A DNA stretch of 57,768 nt from an uncultured Caulobacteraceae bacterium (GCA_902826145.1 CADEDT010000001.1:23649-81416); one strand, 5' to 3'; positions 34,104-43,979 are shown, counted from the stretch's first letter. The notes: generated from the sequence alone by a model not told the origin. Program-made: numbers and translations.

Positions 34104-35002
34104 CGCTTCTGGAAGCCCGCCAACACTTCGCACACCCAACGCGCCGCCGTCAGAGCACTGACGGCGGCGACGTCTAGCGAAGGATCGAACTCAGTCAGAT
34201 CGACGCTGCGCACCTTCGGTTGCGCGCAGATGAGCCGCGTCGCGTCGAAGAAGTCCTGCACCGCAACGCCGCCCGGCCGCGCCCCCGGCGCGCCTGGCAT
34301 GGCGCTGCGCTCGACGACATCGATGTCGAAATCCACGTGGATCACATCACATCGCGAAGCCAGGCGCTCCAGCGCATTCGCCGCGATGGCCGCCAACCCC
34401 TGCGCTTTGCAAGCTGCGGCCGTCGCGACATAGATCCCCGCGTTCTTCGCCTTGTCGTGCGCCTTTTGCGTGTTCGCGAAGGGCAGGAGGCCGATCTGCG
34501 CAATGTGAGCGCCAGGCAGGCCGTCCTCCAGCAGCGCCTGGATCGGATTGCCGTTGGTCAGCCCGCAATCGGTGTCGCGCAGATCGAAATGCGCATCGAG
34601 CGTCAGGACGCCGACCTTCTGCAAGGTGGCGTCGAGCGCATGCACGCAAGGCCGTGTGATTGCGTTGTTGCCGCCCAGCACAATCGTCAGCTTGTGCGCC
34701 TTTGCGAGGGGCGTGAGCTTCTCGACGATCGGCGCAAGCGATTCAGCTGGTGAAGATTGGCCCAATCCTACGTCGCCCGCATCGAACACGCGCAGCGCCG
34801 AAAGATCGGTCTCCGTCTCCAGATCATAGACACTCATCCGCTTCATCGCGGCGCGCACGACGCCCGGCGCTTCATCGCAACGCCCCGGCGTAATCGAGCC
34901 CAATCCCATCGGCGCGCCGAGTAGCGCGACAGGCGCGGACGCATCCTGCGTGAGCAAATCCGCAGCGGAGAACCAGGAACGGCAATCTGAGTCGGTTGTC
35001 AT
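34100..35002 (-). CDS. hutG: formimidoylglutamase-type arginase-family protein
   Basis: Arginase-family hydrolase of 300 residues; beside hutI, hutU and hutH the best role is hydrolysis of N-formimino-L-glutamate to glutamate and formamide. [11 protein letters not shown] contains the central DAHxD metal motif and [24 protein letters not shown] the D-x-D motif. The first ligand motif is altered: [11 protein letters not shown] replaces the usual GGDHS. The family has ureohydrolase relatives such as agmatinase, so the hut role rests mainly on context. Divergent from hutI across 46 bases. Confidence 0.82.
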   Translation of the reverse strand: MTTDSDCRSWFSAADLLTQDASAPVALLGAPMGLGSITPGRCDEAPGVVRAAMKRMSVYDLETETDLSALRVFDAGDVGLGQSSPAESLAPIVEKLTPLAKAHKLTIVLGGNNAITRPCVHALDATLQKVGVLTLDAHFDLRDTDCGLTNGNPIQALLEDGLPGAHIAQIGLLPFANTQKAHDKAKNAGIYVATAAACKAQGLAAIAANALERLASRCDVIHVDFDIDVVERSAMPGAPGARPGGVAVQDFFDATRLICAQPKVRSVDLTEFDPSLDVAAVSALTAARWVCEVLAGFQKR

Positions 35003-35048
35003 GGCCGGATCATTGGCGCGGCGGCGCGGCGCAGTCTATAGAGCGCGC

Positions 35049-36266
35049 ATGTGGGACACGCTTTGGGTTGACGCGAACCTCGCCACGATGGCGCCCGGCC
35101 AGCCGTACGGCGCGATCGAACGCGGCGCCGTCGCCGCGAAGGATGGCCGCATCGCCTGGATCGGCCACGCCGCCGATCTGCCGAAGCCGCCGGACGAACT
35201 CGCGCACCAAGTGCGCCGCTGCGACAATGCCTGGATCACGCCCGGTTTCGTCGATTGCCACACGCATCTCGTCTTCGGCGGCGATCGCGCGCGTGAGTTT
35301 GAGCTACGTCTGCAAGGCGCGAGTTACGAAGAGATCGCGCGGGCAGGGGGCGGCATCGTCTCCACCGTCGCTGCGACACGCGCGGCGTCCCGCGAGCAGC
35401 TCACGGATAGCGCCGCGCGCCGCCTAGCTGGGCTCACCCGCGAAGGCGTCACCACCATCGAGATCAAATCCGGTTACGGGCTCGATCTCGAAACCGAGCT
35501 CAAGATGCTTGAAGCCGCCGGCGATCTCGCGCAACGCGGCAATGTCCGCGTCAAGCGCACTTTCCTCGGCCTCCACGCGCTTCCGCCCGAGTTCAAGGAC
35601 GATCGCGCCGCCTACGTACAACTCGTCGCCGACGTGATGATCCCCGCTGTCGCGGCGGCTGGCGTGGCCGACGCCGTTGATGCCTTCTGCGAGAACATCG
35701 GCTTCACGGCGGAAGAAACCGACTTCGTTTTCTCAGCCGCGCGCTCAGCCGGTCTCGACGTGAAGCTCCACGCAGAACAGCTCAGCAATCAGCACGGCTC
35801 AGCACTCGCCGCGCGTCACAAAGCGCTCAGCGCCGATCACCTTGAGTACGTCGATGACGCCGGTATTGCCGCGATGGCGAAAGCCGGCACGGTCGCCGTG
35901 CTGTTGCCCGGCGCGTTCTACTTCCTCCGCGAGAAGCAACTCCCGCCCATCGATGCTCTTCGCAAAGCCGGCGTCCACATGGCCGTCGCCAGCGATTGCA
36001 ACCCGGGCACGTCGCCCATGACATCACCGCTCGCCGCGCTCAACATGGCGTGCACACTCTTCCGCCTCACACCCGAAGAAGCGCTTGCCGGCATCACCCG
36101 CGAAGGCGCGCGCGCACTTGGCATCCTCGATGACGTCGGCACGCTCGAAGTCGGCAAGGCCGCCGATCTCGCCATCTGGGACATCAAGTCGCCCGCCGAA
36201 CTCAGCTACTGGATCGGCGCACCACTGTTGAAAGAGCGCGTCTTCGCTGGCCGCGCAGTTGCGTAA
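35049..36266 (+). CDS. hutI: imidazolonepropionase
   Basis: Third step of histidine degradation: opens 4-imidazolone-5-propionate to N-formimino-L-glutamate. 405-residue amidohydrolase with the metal site [14 protein letters not shown] (His71, His73), [27 protein letters not shown] with a later metal His, SADHLEY and the Asp of [10 protein letters not shown]. All motifs are intact. The start at 35049 fits the family; a longer frame upstream runs into the intergenic region. Confidence 0.96.
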   Translation: MWDTLWVDANLATMAPGQPYGAIERGAVAAKDGRIAWIGHAADLPKPPDELAHQVRRCDNAWITPGFVDCHTHLVFGGDRAREFELRLQGASYEEIARAGGGIVSTVAATRAASREQLTDSAARRLAGLTREGVTTIEIKSGYGLDLETELKMLEAAGDLAQRGNVRVKRTFLGLHALPPEFKDDRAAYVQLVADVMIPAVAAAGVADAVDAFCENIGFTAEETDFVFSAARSAGLDVKLHAEQLSNQHGSALAARHKALSADHLEYVDDAGIAAMAKAGTVAVLLPGAFYFLREKQLPPIDALRKAGVHMAVASDCNPGTSPMTSPLAALNMACTLFRLTPEEALAGITREGARALGILDDVGTLEVGKAADLAIWDIKSPAELSYWIGAPLLKERVFAGRAVA

Positions 36267-36269
36267 GTT

Positions 36270-36605
36270 GTGACGGCGACATTCACTCTCATCGAAGCGG
36301 CAGTTCGCGAGATCGAGACGGGTGCCGAGGATTCCTTCGGCACGTTCGAAGTCGTCGGCAACTCCGATCTTTTCGTCCAATACATGCAACGCACGATCAA
36401 CGCGCGCTATCCGTTCCGTATCGATCCGGCCCAGAACCTCCGAACCTTCACATTCGGCAGCGTCGAAGAATGGGTCGCAGACGAGTACGTTTGGCTCGAC
36501 GTTTCGCTGCCGCCGTCTGAGATGGCCGCCTGGATAGATCGCTACTTCAGGGAGGTGCTAGGCTGCGACGCGGACTACCAACTCACCTGGAAGCGCGAGC
36601 AATAA
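36270..36605 (+). CDS. hypothetical protein in the hut cluster (111 aa)
   Basis: Begins with GTG three bases after the hutI stop and is probably co-transcribed with it. Mostly soluble, acidic, mixed alpha/beta: FTLIEAAVREIETGAEDSFG, a central INARYPFRIDP, FTFGSVEEWVADEYVWLDVSL, and an end rich in Trp, Tyr and charged residues. I recognise no domain, signal or membrane segment. The hut location suggests an accessory or regulatory role but nothing in the sequence proves it. Confidence 0.75.
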   Translation: MTATFTLIEAAVREIETGAEDSFGTFEVVGNSDLFVQYMQRTINARYPFRIDPAQNLRTFTFGSVEEWVADEYVWLDVSLPPSEMAAWIDRYFREVLGCDADYQLTWKREQ

Positions 36606-36608
36606 GCG

Positions 36609-37472
36609 CTAGCGCCGCAACACTTGCCGCACGTCGTTCGACTGCAGCGCCGCGATCCGCGCCGCGGCATCAGCATCTTCGGCCGCGTTCGCGAGAATAA
36701 AGTCCGCAGCGTTGCGCATCGCATCCGGCCCGCTTGCACCAGCCGGTTGCTGGCCGCCGATCAGATTATGGTGCCCACCCGCATAGACGAGCGCCAATTT
36801 GTTACCGGCCGGGCTCGTCTCGTAAGGATAGAGGTGATCGCGCCAATTGGTGATGCCGGCTTCTTGCACCGTGTCCTGATCGCCAGTGACCATCAGCGTC
36901 GGCGCCGTGAGACCAGCATAGCTTTGTGCGTTGATGAGCCCCGGCACACGGCCTGCGGAAGAGAATGCGGCGACCGCCTTCACCGGCGCTAGCGGAGCAG
37001 CCACAACAGGCGGCAGCCCACCGCCCGTGATCAGCGACATCAGCGCGCCGTACGAATGTCCTGACACCGCCTTCGGCGCATCAGCCGCCAACGAACCAAG
37101 CAGAGTGAAGCCCGCGATCATGTCCTCGCAACGCGCGCGGAAACCGGACATCCGGTCGAATTCCGCATGACGCGGATGCGCCTGAGAATCCACATGCAGC
37201 GGAGCCGCGATAAGAATGCCGGCGTCGCGATAGATCGAGGTCAGCGCCTCGTAGTTCTGCGGTCTGCCGCCTTGGCCGTGGCTAAACACGATCGCGGCGC
37301 GCACCGTCGCCGGGCGCCAAATGCTGTAGCTGACGACGCGGCCGTTGCTGACGGTGACGTTCGTCTCGTCGTCCTGTGCCGCCCATGCGCTCGGACACCC
37401 CAGCGCTGCAGCCGCAGCCATCGCGGCAGCGCCGCCGAGCAGGGCGCGTCGGCTGTGGACGAATTGGGTCAT
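36609..37472 (-). CDS. secreted alpha/beta hydrolase with Tat-like signal
   Basis: 287 residues. The N-terminus SRRALLGGAAAMAAAAALG is a twin-arginine-like signal. IVFSHGQGGRPQNYEAL gives the oxyanion region, AVSGHSYGALMSL the nucleophile elbow, MVTGDQDTV the acid and YAGGHHNLIGGQQ the histidine, similar to chlorophyllase/PET-hydrolase-like lipases. It lies on the opposite strand inside the hut cluster, between the 111-residue gene and hutU. Confidence 0.87.
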   Translation of the reverse strand: MTQFVHSRRALLGGAAAMAAAAALGCPSAWAAQDDETNVTVSNGRVVSYSIWRPATVRAAIVFSHGQGGRPQNYEALTSIYRDAGILIAAPLHVDSQAHPRHAEFDRMSGFRARCEDMIAGFTLLGSLAADAPKAVSGHSYGALMSLITGGGLPPVVAAPLAPVKAVAAFSSAGRVPGLINAQSYAGLTAPTLMVTGDQDTVQEAGITNWRDHLYPYETSPAGNKLALVYAGGHHNLIGGQQPAGASGPDAMRNAADFILANAAEDADAAARIAALQSNDVRQVLRR

Positions 37473-37597
37473 GCGGCGGTCTCCGGTTTCGCCGCTCCTT
37501 TATCCCTCGGCCGCGATCTGCGCCACGGTGCGATGCCGTGACATTGGACGCGGACGCTACGGCAGGCTAACACCCGGCCAAAATTCCGGGAGGAAAC

Positions 37598-39268
37598 ATG
37601 GATCCCCGCCGCGATCCGTCGCGCGTCATTCGCGCGCCGCGAGGCATGGAGCGCACCGCGAAGAGTTGGCTGACTGAGGCCGCTCTGCGCATGCTGATGA
37701 ACAATCTCGATCCGGACGTCGCTGAGCATCCGGAAGAACTCGTCGTGTACGGTGGCATCGGCCGCGCCGCGCGCGATTGGCAGAGCTACGACAGAATCGT
37801 CGAAACGCTGCGCCGTCTCGAAGAAGACGAAACGCTGCTCATCCAATCCGGCAAACCCGTCGGCGTGTTCAAGACACACGCCGACGCCCCGCGCGTGCTG
37901 CTCGCCAACTCCAACCTCGTGCCGCGTTGGGCGACGTGGGAGCATTTCGACGAACTCGATCGCAAAGGTCTCATGATGTACGGCCAGATGACGGCCGGCT
38001 CGTGGATCTATATCGGCACGCAAGGCATCGTTCAGGGCACGTACGAGACGTTCGCCGAAATGGGCCGCAAGCATTTCGGTGGCGACTGGAAAGGCAAATG
38101 GATCTTGACTGCCGGCCTCGGCGGCATGGGCGGCGCGCAACCGCTTGCGGCGGTAATGGCCGGCGCCTGCTGCCTCGCCATCGAGTGCCAAAGCGATCGC
38201 ATCGATAAGCGGCTGCAGACCCGCTATCTCGATAAGCGCGCTGAAACGCTTGATGACGCGATGAAGCTGATCAACGACGCTTGCGCGAAAGGCGAGGCGA
38301 TCTCCGTCGGCTTGCTCGGCAACGCCGCTGAGATTCTGCCTGAGATGGTGAGGCGCGGCATCCGCCCCGACGCGGTCACCGATCAAACCTCTGCACATGA
38401 CACCGTGAACGGCTATCTGCCCGCGGGCTGGACGGTCGAGCGCTGGAACAAGACGCGCGCACAAAATCCTGAAGCCGTGCGCGAAGCCGCGTGCGCTTCG
38501 ATTGCCGTGCATGTGAAAGCAATGCTCGACTTCCACAACTTGGGCATCCCCACAGTCGACTACGGCAACAACATCCGCCAAGTCGCGAAGGATAACGGCG
38601 TCGCCGACGCATTCGCCTATCCTGGCTTCGTGCCCGCTTACGTGCGTCCGCTTTTCTGCCGTGGCGTCGGCCCGTTCCGCTGGGCAGCGCTCACCGGCAA
38701 TCCCGACGATATCGCCAAGACCGACGCCAAAGTGAAAGAGCTGATTCCGAACGACGCGCATCTGCATCGTTGGCTCGACATGGCGAAGGAACGCATCGCG
38801 TTCCAAGGTTTGCCTGCGCGCATCTGCTGGGTGGGCTTGGGGCAGCGACATCGCTTGGGGCTCGCGTTCAACGAGATGGTCGCGAGAGGGGAGATCGGCC
38901 CGCTCGTGATCGGCCGCGATCACCTCGATAGTGGCAGTGTCGCGTCACCCAACCGCGAAACCGAAAAGATGCGCGATGGCAGCGACGCCGTCAGCGATTG
39001 GCCTTTGCTCAATGCGTTGCTCAACACGGCTGGCGGCGCGACATGGGTGTCGCTGCACCATGGTGGCGGCGTTGGCATGGGATATTCGCAGCACAGCGGC
39101 GTCGTCATCGTCTGCGACGGCACCGAAGCCGCGAGCAAGCGCATAGCCCGCGTGCTCTGGAACGATCCCGGCACTGGCGTCATGCGCCACGCCGACGCTG
39201 GCTACGAAGAAGCGATTCAATGCGCGCGCGAACAACATCTCGATCTGCCCACGCTGGACATCCGGTGA
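37598..39268 (+). CDS. hutU: urocanate hydratase
   Basis: Second step of histidine degradation: adds water to urocanate to give imidazolonepropionate, using tightly bound NAD as electrophile. 556 residues is the family length. [12 protein letters not shown] near the start, [12 protein letters not shown] for NAD binding, [28 protein letters not shown] with the conserved Cys, and [17 protein letters not shown] are all present. The TGA overlaps the hutH ATG (ATGA), so the two are coupled. Confidence 0.98.
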   Translation: MDPRRDPSRVIRAPRGMERTAKSWLTEAALRMLMNNLDPDVAEHPEELVVYGGIGRAARDWQSYDRIVETLRRLEEDETLLIQSGKPVGVFKTHADAPRVLLANSNLVPRWATWEHFDELDRKGLMMYGQMTAGSWIYIGTQGIVQGTYETFAEMGRKHFGGDWKGKWILTAGLGGMGGAQPLAAVMAGACCLAIECQSDRIDKRLQTRYLDKRAETLDDAMKLINDACAKGEAISVGLLGNAAEILPEMVRRGIRPDAVTDQTSAHDTVNGYLPAGWTVERWNKTRAQNPEAVREAACASIAVHVKAMLDFHNLGIPTVDYGNNIRQVAKDNGVADAFAYPGFVPAYVRPLFCRGVGPFRWAALTGNPDDIAKTDAKVKELIPNDAHLHRWLDMAKERIAFQGLPARICWVGLGQRHRLGLAFNEMVARGEIGPLVIGRDHLDSGSVASPNRETEKMRDGSDAVSDWPLLNALLNTAGGATWVSLHHGGGVGMGYSQHSGVVIVCDGTEAASKRIARVLWNDPGTGVMRHADAGYEEAIQCAREQHLDLPTLDIR

Positions 39269-40749
39269 TGAAACTCACGCTCCAACAACTTCGCGAGATC
39301 TGGTCGGGCAAGGGCGATCTCAAGCTCGATGCCGCCGACTACAAGCGCATCGATGATTCCGCCGCCGCCGTCACCAAAGCGCTTGCCACGGGCGCCGCGC
39401 TCTACGGCATCAACACCGGCTTCGGCAAACTCGCCTCCAAGCGCATCAACGATGCCGATCTCGCGCAACTCCAGCGCAATCTCGTGCTCTCGCACGCTGT
39501 CGGCGTCGGCGTGCCGCTGGACGAACGAGTCGTGCGCCTGGCGCTTGTGCTCAAGATCGTCACGCTCGCCCAAGGCCGCTCCGGCGTCCGCCGCATCGTT
39601 GTCGACGCTCTGCTCAATCTGTTCGAGCGCGACGCGCTGCCGGTCATTCCGAGCCAAGGGTCCGTCGGCGCCTCCGGCGATCTCGCCCCGCTCGCGCATC
39701 TTTCCTGCGCACTGATCGGGGAGGGTTATATCGGTTTTGCTGGCGCCAATCCGATTCCGGCGCGCGAAATGCTCGAAGTTCTTGGTATGGCGCCGATCAC
39801 GTTGAGCGCCAAGGAAGGCCTCGCGCTGCTGAACGGCACACAAGTCTCTACCGCGCTCGCGCTCGACGCGCTCTTCCGCACGCAAGACGTGTTCAGGGCC
39901 GCGCTGATCTCCGGCGCTATGTCGACAGACGCGATGAAAGGCACTGACGCACCGTTCGACGAACGCATCCACCTTGCGCGTGGCCAAAAAGGTCAGATCG
40001 AAGTCGCTGCGCGCCTGCGCGATCTCATGTCGGGCAGCGCCATTCGCGAAAGCCATCGCACCGGTGATGACCGCGTGCAGGACCCGTACTCGATCCGCTG
40101 CCAACCCCAAGTTATGGGCGCGTGCCTCGACGTGCTGAACAGCGCTGCGGTGACGCTCGAGATTGAAGCCAACGCTGTCACTGACAACCCGCTCGTCTTT
40201 GCTGAGGACGATGTGATCCTGTCCGGCGGCAACTTCCACGCCGAGCCTGTCGCTTTCGCCGCTGACATGATCTCCATGGCCGCCGCCGAAATCGCTTCGA
40301 TCAGCGAACGTCGCCTCGCTGTGCTGATCGATCCCGTTTTGTCAGGCTTGCCGGCGTTCCTGGTGAAAGAGGGCGGACTCAACTCCGGCTTTATGATTTT
40401 GCAAGTCACCGCCGCCGCGCTCGTCTCCGAAAACAAGACGCTCGCGCATCCCGCCGTCGTGGACACCATCCCAACGTCTGCAAACCAGGAAGATCACGTC
40501 TCGATGGCAACCTTCGCCGGCCGCAAGGCCGGCGACATCGCGCGCAACGCGGCTAATGTTATCGCCATCGAACTGCTCGCTGCCGCGCAAGGCGTCGATT
40601 TCCACGCGCCGCTCAAAACATCACCTGCGCTGCAGAAAGCGCACGCGCTTGTGCGGTCAGAGTCCGCGCATCTCGATCAAGACCGCTCACTCGCCGTCGA
40701 CATCGATCGTGTGCGCTTGCTGATCGAAACCAGCGCTTTCACCCCCTAA
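39268..40749 (+). CDS. hutH: histidine ammonia-lyase
   Basis: First step of histidine degradation: removes ammonia from L-histidine to give urocanate. 493 residues. The self-forming MIO cofactor comes from Ala135-Ser136-Gly137 in GSVGASGDLAPLAH. YGINTGFGKLAS (active-site Tyr), DRVQDPYSIRCQPQ and TSANQEDHVSM complete the catalytic set. The start is the ATG overlapping hutU, not the longer open frame that begins inside hutU. Its stop overlaps the stop of the next convergent gene. Confidence 0.98.
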   Translation: MKLTLQQLREIWSGKGDLKLDAADYKRIDDSAAAVTKALATGAALYGINTGFGKLASKRINDADLAQLQRNLVLSHAVGVGVPLDERVVRLALVLKIVTLAQGRSGVRRIVVDALLNLFERDALPVIPSQGSVGASGDLAPLAHLSCALIGEGYIGFAGANPIPAREMLEVLGMAPITLSAKEGLALLNGTQVSTALALDALFRTQDVFRAALISGAMSTDAMKGTDAPFDERIHLARGQKGQIEVAARLRDLMSGSAIRESHRTGDDRVQDPYSIRCQPQVMGACLDVLNSAAVTLEIEANAVTDNPLVFAEDDVILSGGNFHAEPVAFAADMISMAAAEIASISERRLAVLIDPVLSGLPAFLVKEGGLNSGFMILQVTAAALVSENKTLAHPAVVDTIPTSANQEDHVSMATFAGRKAGDIARNAANVIAIELLAAAQGVDFHAPLKTSPALQKAHALVRSESAHLDQDRSLAVDIDRVRLLIETSAFTP

Positions 40750-41162
40750 CAGCCTTCAGGATCGAGCAGCCAGCCGACCAGTTCGCTGCCGTCACGCACT
40801 TCCGGCGCTTCATAACATTCGCCACCGGGGTTCTCTCCCGGCGCGCGGACGAAGATGATCGCATCGGCAGGCGGATCATCAAGCGCAGGCAACACGGCTG
40901 CATTCGCGGGATCACGCGCATCGTTCGGCAGGACGCAATCGAAGCTTCCGCCCTCACCCGAGAGGCGCACCGAAAGGTTCGAGGCGCGATTGATCGTAAC
41001 CGTCCGCGCCTGAGGCGAAAGCGCCAAACACGCATCGATCAGCGGCAGGCGCGAGATTACCTCGGCGCTGTCTCCCGTCGGCGCTGCTGACCCCTGCGGA
41101 GGCGCCGCAGTTTGCCCGCACGCCGCCAGCATCACCGCCGCACTCAAGAGCCAAGCCCGCAT
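40746..41162 (-). CDS. hypothetical lipoprotein (138 aa)
   Basis: MRAWLLSAAVMLAAC is a lipoprotein signal with lipobox Cys. The mature part has LIDACLAL, GGSFDCVLPND, GGECYEAPEV and a terminal cysteine, giving four cysteines that could make two disulfides. No domain recognised. It lies 9 bases after the lysoplasmalogenase-like gene on the same strand. Confidence 0.75.
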   Translation of the reverse strand: MRAWLLSAAVMLAACGQTAAPPQGSAAPTGDSAEVISRLPLIDACLALSPQARTVTINRASNLSVRLSGEGGSFDCVLPNDARDPANAAVLPALDDPPADAIIFVRAPGENPGGECYEAPEVRDGSELVGWLLDPEGC

Positions 41163-41171
41163 CAACGCCTC

Positions 41172-41855
41172 CTACCTCGCCGTTACCAAGAGCAACACAC
41201 CCGCGACGATTCCGATCTGTGCCGCGACGTATGTCCACCACACCACCGGCGCGGTGATCTTCCGCACTGGAGCGTCCGCTGGCAATCGGAACAACTCCGC
41301 CGCCAAGACAAAATCACTCGTCAGGAAAAGCAGCGCGCCGAGCGAAGCGGGCCAACCAATCCAAGGCAACCACATAGCGATCACGCCCATCGCGGTGATC
41401 GCTATGGCGTAGGGCACAACCGCAAGCGCCATCCAGCCAAGCTTTGGCGCCATCCACGCTAGAAACCCAATCGCCGTCACGATCACCAGGCCCATCGCGA
41501 TGTAGCGCGGCAGCAGAGGCGAGTTGTCGCCGGAGAAAAACCAGATCCCCAAGAACATCATCGCGTAGAGCAACTGCGCGAGCAGGAAGGAGAAGATGCC
41601 GAACGGCAGCACCCATTTCTTGTCGAACGCCAGAAAGAAATCGCCAGCTGCCGAAAGTACGATCGCGGCGACGAGCGGGAAGGGTGCGTCGGCGCCGATC
41701 AGCGCGCCAGCAAATGCCGCCATGAATAGCGTCTTCACCAGCGCGCGCAGCAACGTGCGTGGCCGGTTGAGAAAGTATGTCCCGTAGGCGATGGCCGCCG
41801 CCGTTCCAAGCGCCGCCAGCGCCCAGAACACAGGGCCGAGATACATTTCCCCCAT
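41172..41855 (-). CDS. lysoplasmalogenase-like membrane protein (YhhN family)
   Basis: 227-residue protein with about eight membrane helices. The family motifs ALVKTLFMAAFAGAL, LSAAGDFFLAF with conserved Asp, FLLAQLLYAMMF, and FLTSDFVLAAELF followed by VWWTYVAAQIGI match YhhN/TMEM86, which hydrolyse vinyl-ether bonds of lysoplasmalogens or related lipids. Starts at ATG 41855 (or 41846). It is divergent from the repeat lipoprotein at 41926 over about 70 bases. Confidence 0.85.
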   Translation of the reverse strand: MGEMYLGPVFWALAALGTAAAIAYGTYFLNRPRTLLRALVKTLFMAAFAGALIGADAPFPLVAAIVLSAAGDFFLAFDKKWVLPFGIFSFLLAQLLYAMMFLGIWFFSGDNSPLLPRYIAMGLVIVTAIGFLAWMAPKLGWMALAVVPYAIAITAMGVIAMWLPWIGWPASLGALLFLTSDFVLAAELFRLPADAPVRKITAPVVWWTYVAAQIGIVAGVLLLVTAR

Positions 41856-41925
41856 CGGCCCCTTCCGATTCCACTGCCGTTCAGGCCAGAGTGGTACTCT
41901 TAGCGGGCAGGGATGGGGAAGCGCG

Positions 41926-42912
41926 ATGGCGTCTCGGGTTTGGCGCATGAAGATGTGGGCGGCGGCTTCGATCGCCGCTCTCCTGGCCGCGTGCGCCACC
42001 CCGCCGCCGCCAACCGCCGAAGAACTCGAAGGCCGCGCGTGGGGTGACGCGGTCGAGCAAGATTCCCCGGCCGCATACGAGAGCTACCTGCAAACCTACG
42101 GCGCCGGCCCGAATGCAGAGCAGGCCCGTCAACGCATTGCCGAGCTGCTCGTCGAAGACCGCGAGGCCTGGGGCCGCGCGCGCCAAGTCAACACCGAACA
42201 GAGTTACAACGAATACCTCGCGCGCTTTGCCTGGGGCGCGAACGCCGCCGAGGCCACGCGCCGCCGCGATGTTCTCGCCGCACCGCGTCTTGCCGCCGAA
42301 GAGGCCGCGGATTGGGAGGATGTCGAGCAGATCGATCGCATCGAGAGCTACGAAGGCTTCCTCAACAAGTGGCCCGACGGCGCACACGCCAGCGAAGCGA
42401 GAGCGCGCCTCAGCCATTTGTGGAACACGGACGAGGGCGCGTGGGTGCGCGCGCAGCGTCTGAATTCGATCGACGGTTACGCCGACTTCCTGCGCGCCTA
42501 TCCACGCTCACCGTATGCATACGATGCGCGTCGCATCCTCGACGACTTCCGCCGCCGCGATGACTGGGCGTGGGATAGCGCCCGCCGCCGCGACGAAGTG
42601 CGTGAATACGAGCGCTACATCCGCGAATTCCCTGATGGCTATCACCGCTACGACGCTGAGCAACGCATCTATCAATTGCGCGCCGACGATCGCCGCGCCT
42701 GGGATCGCGCTGTCAGCCGCGATACGATCGACGGGTACGAGTACTATCTCGCCACGCAACGTGACGGCGAATTTCGCGATCGCGCGCAGCGGCGCATTCG
42801 CACGCTGCGTGACGCGCAAACTAATCCGCCGCCATCGCCACCGGTTGTTGAACCGCCGCCTCCACCACCCCCCCCCGCAACCGCCGCGCCCACGGCCGCG
42901 CCCGCGCGATGA
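41926..42912 (+). CDS. lipoprotein with six Trp-led repeats and a Pro-rich C-terminus
   Basis: 328 residues from ATG 41926 (or 322 from 41947). The signal MKMWAAASIAALLAACA ends in a lipobox. The body is six tandem repeats of about 37 residues (starts near WGDAVEQ, WGRARQV, WEDVEQI, WVRAQRL, WDSARRR, WDRAVSR), each W-x6-12-Y-x2-F/Y-L-x-n-P-x-A-x2-R-x2-L, a helical hairpin like TPR/Sel1 units. After the repeats comes NPPPSPPVVE and a proline run encoded across a nine-C tract. The annotated frame then ends ATAAPTAAPAR. A one-base shift at the tract opens a further 62 codons of Pro-rich sequence to 43099. Likely an envelope protein-protein scaffold; function unknown. Confidence 0.8.
   Translation: MASRVWRMKMWAAASIAALLAACATPPPPTAEELEGRAWGDAVEQDSPAAYESYLQTYGAGPNAEQARQRIAELLVEDREAWGRARQVNTEQSYNEYLARFAWGANAAEATRRRDVLAAPRLAAEEAADWEDVEQIDRIESYEGFLNKWPDGAHASEARARLSHLWNTDEGAWVRAQRLNSIDGYADFLRAYPRSPYAYDARRILDDFRRRDDWAWDSARRRDEVREYERYIREFPDGYHRYDAEQRIYQLRADDRRAWDRAVSRDTIDGYEYYLATQRDGEFRDRAQRRIRTLRDAQTNPPPSPPVVEPPPPPPPPATAAPTAAPAR
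42868..42876 (+). repeat. nine-C homopolymer in the repeat lipoprotein gene
   Basis: Nine consecutive C residues in the Pro-rich part of the gene starting at 41926. Loss of one C would join the frame that stays open to the TAG at 43097-43099 and reads PRDEVDPPVVPPAPPVSPP and onward. Such tracts slip during replication and are also frequent sequencing errors. An inverted repeat (GATCGC 43091-43096, GCGATC 43101-43106) brackets the later stop. Confidence 0.7.
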
Positions 42913-42952
42913 AGTTGATCCTCCAGTCGTGCCGCCCGCGCCGCCTGTGAGT

Positions 42953-42983
<31 letters not shown>

Positions 42984-43117
42984 TGCTGAGCCCTCCACCA
43001 CCAGTGCTGGGGACTTCACCAGCGGCGCCACCCGCACCACCGCCACCGCCGCCGCCCGCGACGGAGCGACCGGCTGACGCCACGAATCCAGATCGCTAGC
43101 GCGATCCGGACTGACGC

Positions 43118-43133
43118 AACGCAAGTTTGCGTT
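43118..43133. promoter_or_regulatory. inverted repeat upstream of an SDR gene
   Basis: AACGCAA (43118-43124) and TTGCGTT (43127-43133) pair perfectly with a two-base gap, 67 bases before the SDR start. It could be an operator or a short hairpin between the lipoprotein and SDR transcripts. Regulator unknown. Confidence 0.35.
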
Positions 43134-43199
43134 CCGCACAGTGGCCGCTAAGAAACCTCTCTCGCGCGCCGCATAAGAGCGCAGCTTGGGAGGAACACG

Positions 43200-43979
43200 A
43201 TGCGTCTTTCGTCGGATATCGCGGCTGTTGTGACGGGCGGCGCGTCGGGCTTGGGCAAAGCCACGGTTGAGAAGCTGCGCGCCGAGGGTGTGAAGTGCTC
43301 GATCTTCGATCGTGACGAGGAGCGGGGCAAAGCCACCGCCGATGAACTGGGCGCAACCTTCTGTAAGGTGGATGTGACCAGTGACGAGAGCGTCGAGGCC
43401 GGGTTCGAGGCCGCGCGCAAGGCTAACGGTCAGGAGCGCATCTTGGTCTGCTGCGCCGGCATAGGCTCAGCGATGAAGACGGCGAGCCGCGCCAAAGAGA
43501 CCGGCGAGATCAAGCATTTCCCGCTCAACATTTTTGAGCTCACCATTCAGATCAATCTCATCGGAACTTTCCGCTGCGTGGCCAAGAGCGGCGCCGGCAT
43601 CCTCACGCTCGATCCAGTGGACGGCGAACGTGGCGCGATGGTCATGACCGCGTCGGTCGCCGCCGAAGATGGCCAGATCGGCCAGGCGGCCTATTCAGCG
43701 TCGAAAGGCGGCGTTGTCGGCATGACGCTGCCCATCGCGCGCGATTTCTCCGGCGAAGGCATCCGCATCAACACCATCCTGCCCGGCATCTTCGAAACAC
43801 CGCTGATGATGGGCGCGCCTGAGAAAGTGAAGGAAGCATTGGCCGCGAGTGTTCCTTTCCCAAAAAGGCTCGGAAACCCGCAAGAATACGCATCTCTCGC
43901 TCTCGAAATGATTCGCAATCCGTACTTCAACGGCGAGGATGTTCGTCTCGACGGCGCCATCCGCATGGGCCTTCGCTGA
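43200..43979 (+). CDS. SDR 3-hydroxyacyl-CoA dehydrogenase type 2-like
   Basis: 259-residue SDR. VTGGASGLGKATVEKL binds NAD(H); CCAGIGSA replaces NNAG; VMTASVAAEDGQIGQAAYSASKGGV holds the catalytic Ser, Tyr and Lys; PGIFETPLM follows. The long segment after CCAGI and the overall pattern match HSD17B10-type 3-hydroxyacyl-CoA dehydrogenases of beta-oxidation of short or branched chains. GGGAGGAA before ATG 43200 is a strong ribosome site. Standalone transcript. Confidence 0.92.
   Translation: MRLSSDIAAVVTGGASGLGKATVEKLRAEGVKCSIFDRDEERGKATADELGATFCKVDVTSDESVEAGFEAARKANGQERILVCCAGIGSAMKTASRAKETGEIKHFPLNIFELTIQINLIGTFRCVAKSGAGILTLDPVDGERGAMVMTASVAAEDGQIGQAAYSASKGGVVGMTLPIARDFSGEGIRINTILPGIFETPLMMGAPEKVKEALAASVPFPKRLGNPQEYASLALEMIRNPYFNGEDVRLDGAIRMGLR

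Noticed and set aside
37469..38923. Long open frame on the minus strand opposite hutU (484 codons)
   Set aside because: It is the antisense of a full-length, motif-complete urocanate hydratase; its translation is rich in Arg/Ala/His with no domain and arises from high-GC codon bias.
39217..40239. Long minus-strand frame opposite hutH
   Set aside because: Antisense of histidine ammonia-lyase; low-complexity charged translation, no recognisable motif.
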